Origin: Kangiella taiwanensis | Lineage (GTDB): Bacteria > Pseudomonadota > Gammaproteobacteria > Enterobacterales > Kangiellaceae | Reading direction: 5' to 3' | Assembly (NCBI RefSeq): GCF_020005165.1 | Contig: NZ_JAHCLT010000001.1 | Span: forward strand, 372,001 to 436,000 | DNA: 64,000 bases | Shown here: in pieces, positions 37,709-46,870 of the stretch | Numbering within the stretch: the stretch's first letter is position 1 | Layout: each line of letters starts with the position of its first letter | Made by a program: the position numbers and the translations under genes | Notes under the pieces: model-generated | The model's input: only the letters and a program-made list of their open reading frames with translations | The model's database searches: none | What the model was told of the DNA's origin: nothing

Positions 37709-38638
37709 TTAAACGTCAGTTCCTAGCGCTTGGATCATTTCCTTGGCGCCTTGAGCGAGTAAAGACTCTGCGACAGTTTTACCAATGGTTTCAGCATCTT
37801 CGATTTTGCCTTCGGCCGAAGCTTCGATCATCTGGTTATCGATACCACCGACTAACGCTCGGAGTGACAAAGTGTCATCAGCGATTGTCGAAAAGGCAGC
37901 GATGGGCACTGAGCAACTGGCTTGGAGCGTTTGCGTGATAATACGTTCGGCTTTAACGCGGTAAGCGGTATGAGCGTCTTGAAGTGGTGCTAATAGCTTA
38001 TCCAGCTCAGGACTATTGGTGCGCGCTTCGATGCCAACAGCGCCTTGACCAGGAGCTGGCAGTAACTGCTCAGGATCAAAGCGACTGGCTATGCGGTTAG
38101 CAAGTTTAAGCCGAATTAGACCCGCAGAAGCGAGGATAATCGCGTCATATTGCCCCATATCAAGCTTAGAGAGTCGTGTACCGACGTTACCGCGCAAGTC
38201 GGTAATGTGCAGGTCGGGGCGTAAGGCCAAAATTTGCATTTTACGGCGCAAGCTTGAGGTTCCAACGGTCGCGCCGACGGGTAAGTCATCCAAACCATGA
38301 TAATTATTCGAGACAAATGCATCGCTTGGATCTTCTCGTTCGCAGATAACTTTGAGTTCTAGGCCTTCTGGAAATTGATAGGGAACATCTTTCATCGAGT
38401 GCACCGCGATATCGGCGCGGTCTTCGAGCATAGCCTGCTCAAGTTCTTTGACAAATAACCCTTTGCCGCCAATTTTACTGAGTGGGGTGCCAAGAATTTT
38501 ATCGCCTTTGGTGGTCATGGGAACCAGCTCGACCGTTAAGTTGTCGTGGATTGCCTCAAGGCGTTGCTGGATATATTCAGCCTGCCATAGGGCTAACGGG
38601 CTTTGTCGGGTGGCGATACGAATGGTTGAAATGCTCAT
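37709..38638 (-). CDS. hemC: Porphobilinogen deaminase (hydroxymethylbilane synthase)
   Basis: A 309-aa enzyme that polymerises four porphobilinogens. The [18 protein letters not shown] start, [25 protein letters not shown] with the catalytic Asp, and [13 protein letters not shown] are diagnostic; the cofactor-binding Cys is in [12 protein letters not shown]. An upstream in-frame start would add nine residues; the ATG at 38638 gives the usual N-terminus. It follows algR about 95 bp downstream on the same strand, as in Pseudomonas. Confidence 0.97.
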   Translation of the reverse strand: MSISTIRIATRQSPLALWQAEYIQQRLEAIHDNLTVELVPMTTKGDKILGTPLSKIGGKGLFVKELEQAMLEDRADIAVHSMKDVPYQFPEGLELKVICEREDPSDAFVSNNYHGLDDLPVGATVGTSSLRRKMQILALRPDLHITDLRGNVGTRLSKLDMGQYDAIILASAGLIRLKLANRIASRFDPEQLLPAPGQGAVGIEARTNSPELDKLLAPLQDAHTAYRVKAERIITQTLQASCSVPIAAFSTIADDTLSLRALVGGIDNQMIEASAEGKIEDAETIGKTVAESLLAQGAKEMIQALGTDV

Positions 38639-38732
38639 AAATAATGGTCTCTGTCGTGTGACCAATCATGACTACTAGAAATTTGGTGCAAGTTTAGCAT
38701 AAATTGAAGTCGGTTAGCCCTTGTTTCAGTAC

Positions 38733-39431
38733 TCAGTCGTCAGAAGTTTGTAAAAATTGCCGTGCATCGGTTTGGTGGCGTCGACTAATCTGCGGTTTCT
38801 CATCAGAATCACGAAGTAGTGCTATACACTGACCATCATCTTGCTCAATGCCATAGAAATGCCGTCGGTTGACCAGCGTCGAGCGGTGGATGCGCAAGAA
38901 ATGTTGCGGGAAGCGTGTCTCTAAATCTTTCAAGCTTTCACTGCTCAGTAGCGTTTTGTCCTGTAGGTGGATTTCAACGTACTTTTGATCTGAGTGTAAA
39001 TACAGGATGTTTTTCAATAAGACTTTACGCACCGTATCGCGCTCTCTGACCGTGATAAATTCATCATTTGCCCGCGGTGAAAGCAGTTTGGATAAAGCCT
39101 TGTTAAGGCGCTCTTGGCGAATAGGCTTCAGTAGATAATCGGTTGCGTTAACATCAAAAGCTTCTAGCGCGTACTGATCATAAGCGGTGGTGAATATGAT
39201 TTTGAGTGTCGGAAAGTTTTGGCTCAAGATATGGGCTAACTCAACGCCATTCATTACGGGCATCGAAATATCGAGAAATACTAATTCAGGTTGGAGTTGC
39301 TGTATGAGCGTTAAGGCCTCTTCACCATTGCTGGCTTCGGCAGCGATATTAATGTCCGAATAATTGTCAAGCAACCGCCGAATACGCTGGCGGGCAGGTT
39401 GTTCGTCGTCAACAATAATGGTTTTAAGCAT
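38733..39431 (-). CDS. algR: LytTR response regulator (AlgR family)
   Basis: A 232-aa two-component regulator. The receiver domain (1-120) has the acidic pocket Asp8/Asp9, the phospho-acceptor Asp54 in LVFLDISMPVMNGVE and the Lys in LLKPIRQERL. The C-terminal LytTR DNA-binding domain starts near FITVRERDTVRKVLLKNILYLHSDQKYVEIHL. It is paired with the adjacent sensor and stands upstream of hemC, the algZ-algR-hemC order of pseudomonads. The start at 39431 (MLKTIIVDDE) is chosen over a longer frame. Confidence 0.93.
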   Translation of the reverse strand: MLKTIIVDDEQPARQRIRRLLDNYSDINIAAEASNGEEALTLIQQLQPELVFLDISMPVMNGVELAHILSQNFPTLKIIFTTAYDQYALEAFDVNATDYLLKPIRQERLNKALSKLLSPRANDEFITVRERDTVRKVLLKNILYLHSDQKYVEIHLQDKTLLSSESLKDLETRFPQHFLRIHRSTLVNRRHFYGIEQDDGQCIALLRDSDEKPQISRRHQTDARQFLQTSDD

Positions 39432-39458
39432 TAGATGAAACACCCTCCATCTCAATTA

Positions 39459-40496
39459 TCACAACTGCTTTGGAATTTTAACTATGCAGTAAAACTGGTT
39501 CTGAGCTTGATGATACGATAGCTGTGCTTTATTTCCATAGAGCACTTCAAGTCTTTGCTGAATATTCTTTAGCGCCATCGAATTACCCTTGTGATCTTCA
39601 ACGTCGGCTGGAGGAAGTGGGTTAGTAATCTCAAGCTGAATATACTTTTGGTAACTGACCCCTTTAATTCGAATTGTTCCGCCGTCAGGGTGCTTTTGAA
39701 TACCATGATAGACCGCATTTTCCAGCAAGGGCTGAAGGAGAAGAGGGGGTACCAATAAATTATCGGCGATGTAGTTAACTTGCCATTCGACGGTAAGTCG
39801 ATCGCCTAGGCGCTGAGACTCTAAACTGAGGTATTGTTGGCATAGTTGTTTTTCTTCTGAGAATGGTATCAAAACATCGGAGCGCTTCATGCTGGCTCGG
39901 AAAATATCTGCCATGTCTAAAATCATTTGCTCGGTTTTTATGGGATCAACCGCAGCCAGGTTAGCGAGCGTGTTTAGGCTGTTGAACAAAAAATGCGGTC
40001 GAATGCGTGATTGCAGCGCTTGCACACGAGCCTCGGCTTCTGAGCGGATGCGTCTGACACTATCTTCACGCAAATAGAAGTAGCGAAAGAAAACACCACT
40101 CACGATAAAAGCGATGATCATATTACGTAGCAGAAACCATAGCGATGGTTCCTGACTAAGGTAAAAGCTGGTCAATAAGCTAAAGCAAAGTGTCACCAGC
40201 AGAATAATGCCAATGGCGAGTCCCGAAAAGCGCTTTAAAGACAGCTGTGCTTGTACTTTAAGAGGTAAATACTGGCGTAATAAACACAAAAGCCCCAAGC
40301 TGGTCAGCGACACCCATAGCACAAAAAAGGAGTGAAGGCTGAGGTTGTAAAAAAAACTAGTATGCCACTCAGGCGTAACCAAGCTTAGCAATAGAGCTAA
40401 TAAAATACTGGCTATCACCGTAAGGTAAATGGTCGCCGCCTGACAAAAGTTAGGAAGTTGGCTGGCGTTTGTTGAGCTTGGTTGTGAATCTTTCAT
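39459..40496 (-). CDS. algZ: LytS/AlgZ-type sensor histidine kinase
   Basis: A 345-aa membrane kinase. Four to six hydrophobic helices occupy about residues 15-150, followed by a His_kinase domain with the phospho-His in RIRPHFLFNSLNTLANLAAVDP and an ATPase domain with LLLQPLLENAVYHGIQKHPDGG and NSMALKNIQQRLEVLYG. No extracellular sensory domain is visible, so the signal is probably read by the membrane part. A GTG 12 codons upstream (40532) is another possible start. It is 27 nt before algR. Confidence 0.9.
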   Translation of the reverse strand: MKDSQPSSTNASQLPNFCQAATIYLTVIASILLALLLSLVTPEWHTSFFYNLSLHSFFVLWVSLTSLGLLCLLRQYLPLKVQAQLSLKRFSGLAIGIILLVTLCFSLLTSFYLSQEPSLWFLLRNMIIAFIVSGVFFRYFYLREDSVRRIRSEAEARVQALQSRIRPHFLFNSLNTLANLAAVDPIKTEQMILDMADIFRASMKRSDVLIPFSEEKQLCQQYLSLESQRLGDRLTVEWQVNYIADNLLVPPLLLQPLLENAVYHGIQKHPDGGTIRIKGVSYQKYIQLEITNPLPPADVEDHKGNSMALKNIQQRLEVLYGNKAQLSYHQAQNQFYCIVKIPKQL

Positions 40497-40594
40497 GCCA
40501 CAATAGTCGCTTAAAACGCCGACAAAATCCACAACAAAGCGTAACGAACCCTGAATAACTCTTTGAAAACAAGAATGTTTTAATTGGAAGAAAC

Positions 40595-40623
40595 TTGTAA
40601 AAAGTGAGCGTTAGTTCTAGTAT
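40595..40623 (+). promoter_or_regulatory. Candidate promoter of the EAL-domain gene
   Basis: TTGTAA at 40595-40600 and TAGTAT at 40618-40623 with a 17-nt spacer, about 60 nt before the start codon. Sequence match only. Confidence 0.4.
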
Positions 40624-40684
40624 GGTTCAACAAGTAGTGATTCTTTAGCTGAAGGTTGCTACTCAGTTGCCACTGGAGGTCGGA

Positions 40685-42349
40685 ATGGAAGCTCCTAAGT
40701 TTTTAGACTGGGTAGAGCGGCACAAAACAATAATTCGCCGCTTGATGATTCCAATACTTATAACATCGGCTGCGCTCGTCTATCTGCTGGTTTTTCTAAC
40801 CGGCGGTATAAAGTATGTCTATTCTCATTCCATGTATATCCCTATTGTTCTCGCAGGCTTTGTTTTTGGAGTCAAAGGCGGCGTTGTAATGGCAATGGTG
40901 GCTGGTGTTGTTCTCGGCCCATTTATGCCAATCAATGTTGAAACTGGTGAGATGCAGAAGACGGCTAACTGGTTATATCGAACAGGATTCTTTCTACTGA
41001 TTGGATCTGTTAGCGGTTTTGCTAGCGATAGCGTGATTAAATATATGAAGCGCTTACGTTGGTTATCAAACTTTAATCCGACATCGAAGTTGCCCAATCG
41101 AAATGCTTTGTTTAATGATTTAAAGCGGTTCGAAAAAGGCAGTTACAGCGGTGAGGATATCATTTTAGCTGTGGTCGCGATTGACAACATTTTAGAGCTT
41201 AAATCGGTATTTGGATATGGTGTAATCGATGACGCAACGAGGCAAATGGCGCGGAGGTTAGCGCTGAATGGTGGTGAAGATATTTACCATACAGATTCAG
41301 CGCAATTGGCTATCGTTCTTGATAAAGATCCTGAGACGAACCAGAGGTTTTTAGACAACTTAAGCGTGTTACTAAAGGAAGCGGTAACCTATAACGATAT
41401 TTCTGTGCATGTTGAAACTAGGATTGGGTATGTTGGGTTCAAGAAGATTGAACTCGCTCCAGAGGTATACTTACATCGTGCTGAAGCTGCGCTGGCGTTA
41501 GTACAAGAGCGTGCTATGGAAATGACAGCGTTTAATCCTGAGATAGTGACGCAAACAGAAGAAAATATATCGATTTTGGGAGAGCTTCAAACAGCGATTA
41601 AAACAAAGCAGTTATGCTTGTATTATCAGCCACAGATTGATCTTCGGACAGGCGATATTCGTAGCGTTGAAGCCTTACTCCGTTGGCAGCACCCTAAACG
41701 AGGCTTATTAACGCCAGGAGCTTTCATCGCGCGAGCAGAGCAAAGTACTCTTATTCAAACCATTACGGAATTCGCTTTGCGCGAAGCCATTGAGCAGCAC
41801 AAGCAGTGGAAAATTCAGGGCGTAGAAATTCCTGTTTCAGTGAATATTTCGACACGCAACCTTCTGCATCCAAACTTTACAGACCGTGTTATTGCATTGC
41901 TCGAGGAGTACCAGATCGATGGTCGCTGGATCGAACTGGAAGTGACTGAAAGCGCTATTGTGGTAGATATGGAGCAAGCGATTGACGAACTGGTGCGTTT
42001 AGCAAAGGCAAACTTCAGTATTTCCATTGATGATTTTGGAACGGGGTATTCATCTCTACAGTACTTGCATCGACTTCCAGCTTCATTGATCAAAATCGAT
42101 CAATCGTTTATTAAGCGACTTCCGAATGACAAAGGCGCCGTTTACATAGTGGATGCCGCTGTGACGTTAGCACAAAAAATGGGCATAAAAACCATCGCGG
42201 AAGGAGTAGAAACTCAAGAAGTTTACGATTACTTGAAACAAACAGACTGCGATATGGCGCAAGGATACTTTATCTCGAAACCCATACCGCAGGACCGATT
42301 CAGTCGTTGGTTCCTAAACCAAGATGGTGTATACGCGCATTTGGCGTAA
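40685..42349 (+). CDS. Membrane GGDEF-like/EAL phosphodiesterase
   Basis: A 554-aa protein. Four hydrophobic stretches in the first 120 residues form a membrane sensor region. A GGDEF-like domain (about 130-285) begins with FNPTSKLPNRNALFNDL, but the catalytic GGDEF motif is replaced by HTDSAQLAI, so it should not make c-di-GMP. The EAL domain (about 305-545) is intact: VEALLRW, SVNISTRNL, ELEVTESAI, DDFGTGYSSL, KIDQSFI and AEGVET, all metal or catalytic positions. It is predicted to degrade c-di-GMP. GGAGGT at 40675-40680 fixes the start at 40685. Confidence 0.9.
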   Translation: MEAPKFLDWVERHKTIIRRLMIPILITSAALVYLLVFLTGGIKYVYSHSMYIPIVLAGFVFGVKGGVVMAMVAGVVLGPFMPINVETGEMQKTANWLYRTGFFLLIGSVSGFASDSVIKYMKRLRWLSNFNPTSKLPNRNALFNDLKRFEKGSYSGEDIILAVVAIDNILELKSVFGYGVIDDATRQMARRLALNGGEDIYHTDSAQLAIVLDKDPETNQRFLDNLSVLLKEAVTYNDISVHVETRIGYVGFKKIELAPEVYLHRAEAALALVQERAMEMTAFNPEIVTQTEENISILGELQTAIKTKQLCLYYQPQIDLRTGDIRSVEALLRWQHPKRGLLTPGAFIARAEQSTLIQTITEFALREAIEQHKQWKIQGVEIPVSVNISTRNLLHPNFTDRVIALLEEYQIDGRWIELEVTESAIVVDMEQAIDELVRLAKANFSISIDDFGTGYSSLQYLHRLPASLIKIDQSFIKRLPNDKGAVYIVDAAVTLAQKMGIKTIAEGVETQEVYDYLKQTDCDMAQGYFISKPIPQDRFSRWFLNQDGVYAHLA

Positions 42350-42359
42350 CTATCTCTCT

Positions 42360-43040
42360 CTAACCTAAGACTTTGTTTAAATACTGCCCCAGCGCTTGGA
42401 TTTCTTCGAGGCAGACGGCATGAGCCATGGGGTAGTCTTGCCAACTTACGCTGAAGCCATTTTCCTCTAGCACCTTGGCGCTGTATTGCCCGCGCTGCAT
42501 CGGCACGACAGGATCTTGTGAGCCGTGAGCCATAAAGATAGGCGTATCGATATTGGCTGGTGACTTTTCGTCCGCTAGGTTTTCTGGCATGGTTAAGTAG
42601 GTCGATAGAGCCACGATACCAGCTAATTTGTGTTGTATCCGTGTTGATAGATGTAATGCAATGGCGCCACCTTGTGAAAAACCGGCAAGTACTATTTTAT
42701 CGCTGGGGATACCAGCTGCTTGCTCAGCATCAATTAATTGTTCCACCAATGCAGCAGATTTACGCACGCCATCTTTATCTTCTCGATTGGCCAAGTCTGC
42801 ATCACGAATGTCATACCAGGCACGCATTTGATAGCCGCCGTTAATAGTGACCGGCATCACGGGTGCGTGTGGGAAAATAAACTTTACGCCTAAATCGGTT
42901 GGCAGTTTTAGCTCTGGAACAATCGGTTCAAAGTCGTGGCCGTCGGCACCAAGTCCGTGCAACCAAATAACAGTTGCTTTATGTTCAGATGTTGGCTCAA
43001 CGTTAACGCAAGGCAATAGGTCTGAGTGAGTGTCGCTCAT
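42360..43040 (-). CDS. Carboxylesterase/phospholipase-type alpha/beta hydrolase
   Basis: A 226-aa serine hydrolase of the PF02230 family (Pseudomonas carboxylesterase, acyl-protein thioesterase relatives). The oxyanion region is VIWLHGLGADGHDF, the nucleophile Ser is in LAGFSQGGAIAL, the Asp in GSQDPVVPMQRG and the His in YPMAHAVCLEE. It hydrolyses short acyl esters; the natural substrate is unknown. AGGAAACC precedes the ATG at 43040. It is 34 nt downstream of cyaY on the same strand. Confidence 0.9.
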   Translation of the reverse strand: MSDTHSDLLPCVNVEPTSEHKATVIWLHGLGADGHDFEPIVPELKLPTDLGVKFIFPHAPVMPVTINGGYQMRAWYDIRDADLANREDKDGVRKSAALVEQLIDAEQAAGIPSDKIVLAGFSQGGAIALHLSTRIQHKLAGIVALSTYLTMPENLADEKSPANIDTPIFMAHGSQDPVVPMQRGQYSAKVLEENGFSVSWQDYPMAHAVCLEEIQALGQYLNKVLG

Positions 43041-43074
43041 GTGGTTTCCTAAAATGTAGTAATTGGGTTGTGAT

Positions 43075-43407
43075 TTAAGCGAGTTCGAGTGAAACGGTTT
43101 CACCAGATTGTTGGCTGAGTACTCGGTTCAATAAAGCTTGTAATGGCTCTTGTTCTTTATCGGTTTGCCATTGCCCGTTAACCCAGTCAAGGTGATATCC
43201 CCCGTCTTTTGCCGCTAACCACAGTTGTTTCAGAGGTGTTTGACGGTTAATGATGACTTTTGAGCCATTTTCGAGGGTGATCGTCAGAATGCCACCACTG
43301 GTTTCATAGTCAATGTCCAGTTCATCAAGTTCGTCGAGCGCTTCTTCGATAGCGATAATAGTATCATCCATCTTGTCGTTAAATTCTGTTTCAGTCAGCG
43401 TCGTCAT
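43075..43407 (-). CDS. cyaY: Frataxin-like iron protein CyaY
   Basis: A 110-aa bacterial frataxin. The acidic first helix (DTIIAIEEALDELDELDIDYETSGG) binds iron, followed by GILTITLENGSKVIINRQTPLKQLWLAAKDGGYHLDW, the conserved beta-sheet with the Trp residues. It regulates iron and sulfur delivery to IscS/IscU. The start at 43407 (MTTLTETEF) gives the family length; a longer frame exists. Divergent from lptM, as in many gammaproteobacteria. Confidence 0.95.
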   Translation of the reverse strand: MTTLTETEFNDKMDDTIIAIEEALDELDELDIDYETSGGILTITLENGSKVIINRQTPLKQLWLAAKDGGYHLDWVNGQWQTDKEQEPLQALLNRVLSQQSGETVSLELA

Positions 43408-43541
43408 GATTAAATCCGTAACGTAAAGAGGTTCTTTGATATTGGTTGAATATTGTGCCAGATGTGCGGTTGATTGCAATGACGCTTGCAGTCAAAACCA
43501 AGCTATTGCAAGATAAGGCTTATTTTCTTAATAAAACGATA

Positions 43542-43712
43542 ATGATGACGATTAAACGTTTGCGGCAGCTAGGGATAATGAGTCTGGCCGTGGTGTTTCT
43601 GGCGGGGTGTGGCCAAAAAGGCCCTTTATTCATGCCCGAGGAAGAACCAGAAAAACCCTCAGAAAATCAGAAAAGTGAAGAAAAGCAGGTGAGTGAGGAG
43701 GGAGGTCAATGA
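43542..43712 (+). CDS. lptM: LptM (YifL-like) small lipoprotein
   Basis: A 56-aa lipoprotein. The signal peptide ends in the lipobox LAGC, followed by GQKGPLFMPEE, the conserved N-terminus of LptM, a lipoprotein that assists LptD/LptE assembly. The charged tail is Glu/Lys-rich. Two adjacent ATGs (43542, 43545) are possible starts. The stop codon overlaps the dapF start by 4 nt; the lptM-dapF order is widely conserved. Confidence 0.9.
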   Translation: MMTIKRLRQLGIMSLAVVFLAGCGQKGPLFMPEEEPEKPSENQKSEEKQVSEEGGQ

Positions 43713-44539
43713 TCGTTCCTTTCACTAAAATGCAGGGTATTGGTAACGATTTTATGGTGGTGGATGCTATTTCCCAGCCTGTGTACCTCAATCAGGGGCA
43801 AATAAGCCAGTTGGCACACCGTAATTTTGGTATTGGTTTTGACCAACTGCTGATGATTGAAGCGCCACAACACCCAGAAGCCGATTTTCACTTCAGAATC
43901 TTTAATGCGGATGGTAGCGAAGCCGGGCATTGTGGTAATGGTGCGCGAGCCGTAGCGAAATATGTGCGTCAAAAAGGGCTGACTTGGAAGCGTGAGCTGC
44001 GTTTATCGACCAATACCGCGACTATGAACACGGTGTTGGAAGATAATGGTTTGATTACCATTAACATGGGAAAGCCGCGTTTAGAGCCTGAAAAGATTCC
44101 TTTGCGCTTTGCTGAGCAGTCAGATACTTATATGATTGACGCAGAGGGCATTCGATATAAAGTCGGCGCTGTGTCGATGGGAAATCCTCACTGCGTGATA
44201 CAGGTTGATGATATTGAAAATGCACCTGTCGAAAAAGTGGGGCCAGTGCTAAGCCGTCACAGTTACTTCCCTGCACAAGCTAATGTTGGATTTATGCAGG
44301 TTATTCAGCCGAGTGAAATTAAGCTGCGAGTATTTGAGCGTGGCGTTGGCGAAACCTTGGCGTGCGGAACGGGTGCCTGTGCTGCTGTAGTTGCTGGTCG
44401 TCTGCAAAATATTTTGGAAGAAAAAGTGAAAGTCACGTTACCTGGCGGAAATCTTTGGATCCGTTGGGCAGGAAAAGGAAAGCCGGTGTACATGACTGGG
44501 CCTGCAAAAGTGGTTTTTGAAGGTCAAATTGATGTTTAA
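43709..44539 (+). CDS. dapF: Diaminopimelate epimerase
   Basis: A 276-aa cofactor-independent racemase that converts LL- to meso-diaminopimelate for lysine and peptidoglycan. The two catalytic cysteines are in AGHCGNGARAVAKY and LACGTGACAAVVAG. FTKMQGIGNDFMVVD starts the protein as usual. It overlaps lptM by 4 nt and is followed by the DUF484 gene and xerC. Confidence 0.97.
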   Translation: MIVPFTKMQGIGNDFMVVDAISQPVYLNQGQISQLAHRNFGIGFDQLLMIEAPQHPEADFHFRIFNADGSEAGHCGNGARAVAKYVRQKGLTWKRELRLSTNTATMNTVLEDNGLITINMGKPRLEPEKIPLRFAEQSDTYMIDAEGIRYKVGAVSMGNPHCVIQVDDIENAPVEKVGPVLSRHSYFPAQANVGFMQVIQPSEIKLRVFERGVGETLACGTGACAAVVAGRLQNILEEKVKVTLPGGNLWIRWAGKGKPVYMTGPAKVVFEGQIDV

Positions 44540-44576
44540 TGACATCAGCGTATTGAACAATTGATGAGAATTTGAG

Positions 44577-45245
44577 ATGGGCAAAGCTGCGGAAGATTTG
44601 TTACGGGTTGAAGGCAAAATTGCAAACTACTTAGAAAAAAATCCTGAGTTTTTTGAGCGTCACCCACAGCTTCTTGAGAACTTAAAAATAAATCACAAAG
44701 TTTATGGATCGGTTTCGTTAGTCGAACGTCAGATCTTAAACTTAAGACAGCGCTCCGAAACGTTACAGGGCCGTTTGAATGAAATGATGAACAATGCGCA
44801 GGTTAATAGTGCGTTATTGGTCAAATGTTCTGAGCTTGCAGTCAATTTAATTCATGCTCCAAATAAGCAAGAAGTCGTTGATACTTTGATCAAGCAAATA
44901 CACGACTATTTTGATATTGATGACTGCCAGGTTTGGCTATGCCACAACGATGATAATTTAGATAATGTGAACGTGTCTGATATTGATACTTTACGAAAGT
45001 TTACTGATCAGCAGTTCATTCAAGATGATCCGGTATGCGGTCGTGTTACTGAAAGTATTAGCCAGCTGTTTGAAAGTGAACAAACCTTAGAGTCTTATGC
45101 TCTAATTCCATTAGGTGAAGGCGCTGAGGTGGGAATCATTGCTTTGGGTAGCCATGACGTCGAATTGTTTACAGCCGACATGGGAACTTTGTTCTTGCGT
45201 TTTATTGGCGATGTCGCTGAAGCCTGCTTGATTAAAGAAACCTAA
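44577..45245 (+). CDS. DUF484 (YigA-like) protein
   Basis: A 222-aa GAF-like protein of the DUF484 family: VEGKIANYLEKNPEFFERHPQLLENLKINH, a coiled segment LVERQILNLRQRSETLQGRL, then the GAF-like domain. Its place between dapF and xerC is conserved in gammaproteobacteria; function is unknown. Confidence 0.92.
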   Translation: MGKAAEDLLRVEGKIANYLEKNPEFFERHPQLLENLKINHKVYGSVSLVERQILNLRQRSETLQGRLNEMMNNAQVNSALLVKCSELAVNLIHAPNKQEVVDTLIKQIHDYFDIDDCQVWLCHNDDNLDNVNVSDIDTLRKFTDQQFIQDDPVCGRVTESISQLFESEQTLESYALIPLGEGAEVGIIALGSHDVELFTADMGTLFLRFIGDVAEACLIKET

Positions 45246-45254
45246 CTCTGAGCA

Positions 45255-46160
45255 ATGAAGAAAAGCGTAGACCAGTATTGCGATCAATTACTTCATCAGA
45301 AGCAATACTCGGAACATACGGTTAATAATTATAAACGGCAAATTCTCGATTTTATTGACTATGTTTCACAAAGGATTGATGACTGGGCGCTAGTGTCCAG
45401 TCAAGATATTCGGCTTTGGATGGCCCACCATCACCGTAATGGCGCGTCAGCTGCTACCATCGGATTAAAGCTCTCGTCATTGCGCGGTTTCCTCGATTAT
45501 TTAGTAGCGAAGAAAAAAATCAAAACCAATCCAGCGATTGGTTTACGTGGGCCTAAGAAACCAAAGCGCCTTCCTAAGAATATCGACGTTGATAGCTTGA
45601 ATCATTTTATAGATAGCCTGCCGGAAGACGAGCCAATCGAAATTCGCGACAAAGCCATAATCGAGTTACTGTATTCTTCAGGTATTCGTTTGTCAGAATT
45701 ATCGTCAATGGATTTGGATTCGGTAAGTTTTAATGATCAAACCTTACGAGTTTTAGGTAAAGGTCGGAAAATTAGAGAAGTCCCCTTTGGCGCTGCGGCC
45801 ACAAAGTTGCTTAAGAAGTGGATAAAAAATCGTGTAGCTTTTGTAAAAGATCCTGAGGAAAAAGCTTTATTTCTGAGTAGCCGAGGGCAGCGTTTGGGCA
45901 ACCGTTCAATTCAGCAGCGACTCAATTACTGGGGTAAGCGTCAAGGCTTAACGGATGTATTACATCCACACAAACTGCGGCATTCGTGCGCAACGCATGT
46001 CTTAGAATCTTCAAGTGACTTACGGGCAGTGCAGGAGTTGCTCGGCCACGCTAGTATCGCTACCACACAAATTTATACACACTTAGATTTTCAGCATCTA
46101 GCCAAAACCTATGATGCTGCACACCCTCGAGCAAGAAAAAATAAAAAAGATAAGAATTAA
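45255..46160 (+). CDS. xerC: Tyrosine recombinase XerC
   Basis: A 301-aa site-specific recombinase that, with XerD, resolves chromosome dimers at dif. The catalytic set is visible: Arg in [14 protein letters not shown], Lys in [20 protein letters not shown], the GHASI His and the nucleophile Tyr in [10 protein letters not shown]. The N-terminal SAM-like core-binding domain begins at [21 protein letters not shown]. It follows DUF484 by 9 nt and is not part of any mobile element. Confidence 0.95.
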   Translation: MKKSVDQYCDQLLHQKQYSEHTVNNYKRQILDFIDYVSQRIDDWALVSSQDIRLWMAHHHRNGASAATIGLKLSSLRGFLDYLVAKKKIKTNPAIGLRGPKKPKRLPKNIDVDSLNHFIDSLPEDEPIEIRDKAIIELLYSSGIRLSELSSMDLDSVSFNDQTLRVLGKGRKIREVPFGAAATKLLKKWIKNRVAFVKDPEEKALFLSSRGQRLGNRSIQQRLNYWGKRQGLTDVLHPHKLRHSCATHVLESSSDLRAVQELLGHASIATTQIYTHLDFQHLAKTYDAAHPRARKNKKDKN

Positions 46161-46161
46161 A

Positions 46162-46824
46162 ATGTCGAAAACTACCGAAGAAAAAATTCAAGCTGTGGAT
46201 TGGAGTAAAGTAAAAGTTCTTAGCTTTGATCTCGACGATACATTGTGGGACAACTCAGGGGTAATCGAAAAGTGCGAGCAGGAGCTTTATAACTTTCTTT
46301 GTAAAAAGCACCCACCATTCGGCGAGCACTACTCAAAAGAAGCCATGCATCGCGTCTCTGAGCAATTCCTAGCTCAGGATGTCCCGCACTTTGATAATAT
46401 GACGACACTACGCAAAGCAGTGATTGAGCACATGTTGTTAGAAACAGCAGGCGACTTAAATTTAGTCAACCAAGCGTTTGGTGTGTTTTATTACTGGCGC
46501 AATCAAATTCAGATCCCCGAATTCACTTATCAGCTTTTAGACAAGTTAAAAAAACAATACAGCTTATTCGCTGTCAGTAACGGTAACTCGAACTTATACT
46601 GGCTGGGTTTAATGGGCTACTTTGAAAAGCACTACATCGCAGGCGTCGATGGTCGCGCCAAGCCTTCTGCTGATATGCTACATAAAATCTGCGACTTAAA
46701 AAATATCGAACCACAAGAATTACTTCATATTGGTGATAACCATGATACCGATATTCAAAGCAGTATTAATGCAGATTGCCAGCACTTACATATAGACTAT
46801 ACGGAGATAGAAGCGTTGTTATGA
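46162..46824 (+). CDS. yigB: HAD-family hydrolase YigB
   Basis: A 220-aa HAD phosphatase. The nucleophile motif is VLSFDLDDTLWDN, motif II FAVSNGNS and motif IV LLHIGDNHDTDIQSS, with the Lys in GRAKPSADML. In E. coli YigB dephosphorylates FMN and other small phosphates. A frame starting at 46111 inside xerC exists, but the ATG at 46162, immediately after the xerC stop, gives the normal N-terminus. Order xerC-yigB is conserved and uvrD follows further down, as in E. coli. Confidence 0.93.
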   Translation: MSKTTEEKIQAVDWSKVKVLSFDLDDTLWDNSGVIEKCEQELYNFLCKKHPPFGEHYSKEAMHRVSEQFLAQDVPHFDNMTTLRKAVIEHMLLETAGDLNLVNQAFGVFYYWRNQIQIPEFTYQLLDKLKKQYSLFAVSNGNSNLYWLGLMGYFEKHYIAGVDGRAKPSADMLHKICDLKNIEPQELLHIGDNHDTDIQSSINADCQHLHIDYTEIEALL

Positions 46825-46870
46825 GAGCGTTAGTGTATTAAAAATGTTTGAAATAAATAGGGGGCAGAGC

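Noticed and set aside
37709-38665. Longer HemC, AlgR, CyaY and esterase N-termini
   Set aside because: The upstream in-frame starts give extra residues unlike the families; the internal ATGs restore the known N-termini and, for the esterase, have a ribosome binding site.
45255-46160. XerC as integrase of a mobile element
   Set aside because: Its place in the cyaY-lptM-dapF-DUF484-xerC-yigB order and its normal length identify the housekeeping recombinase.
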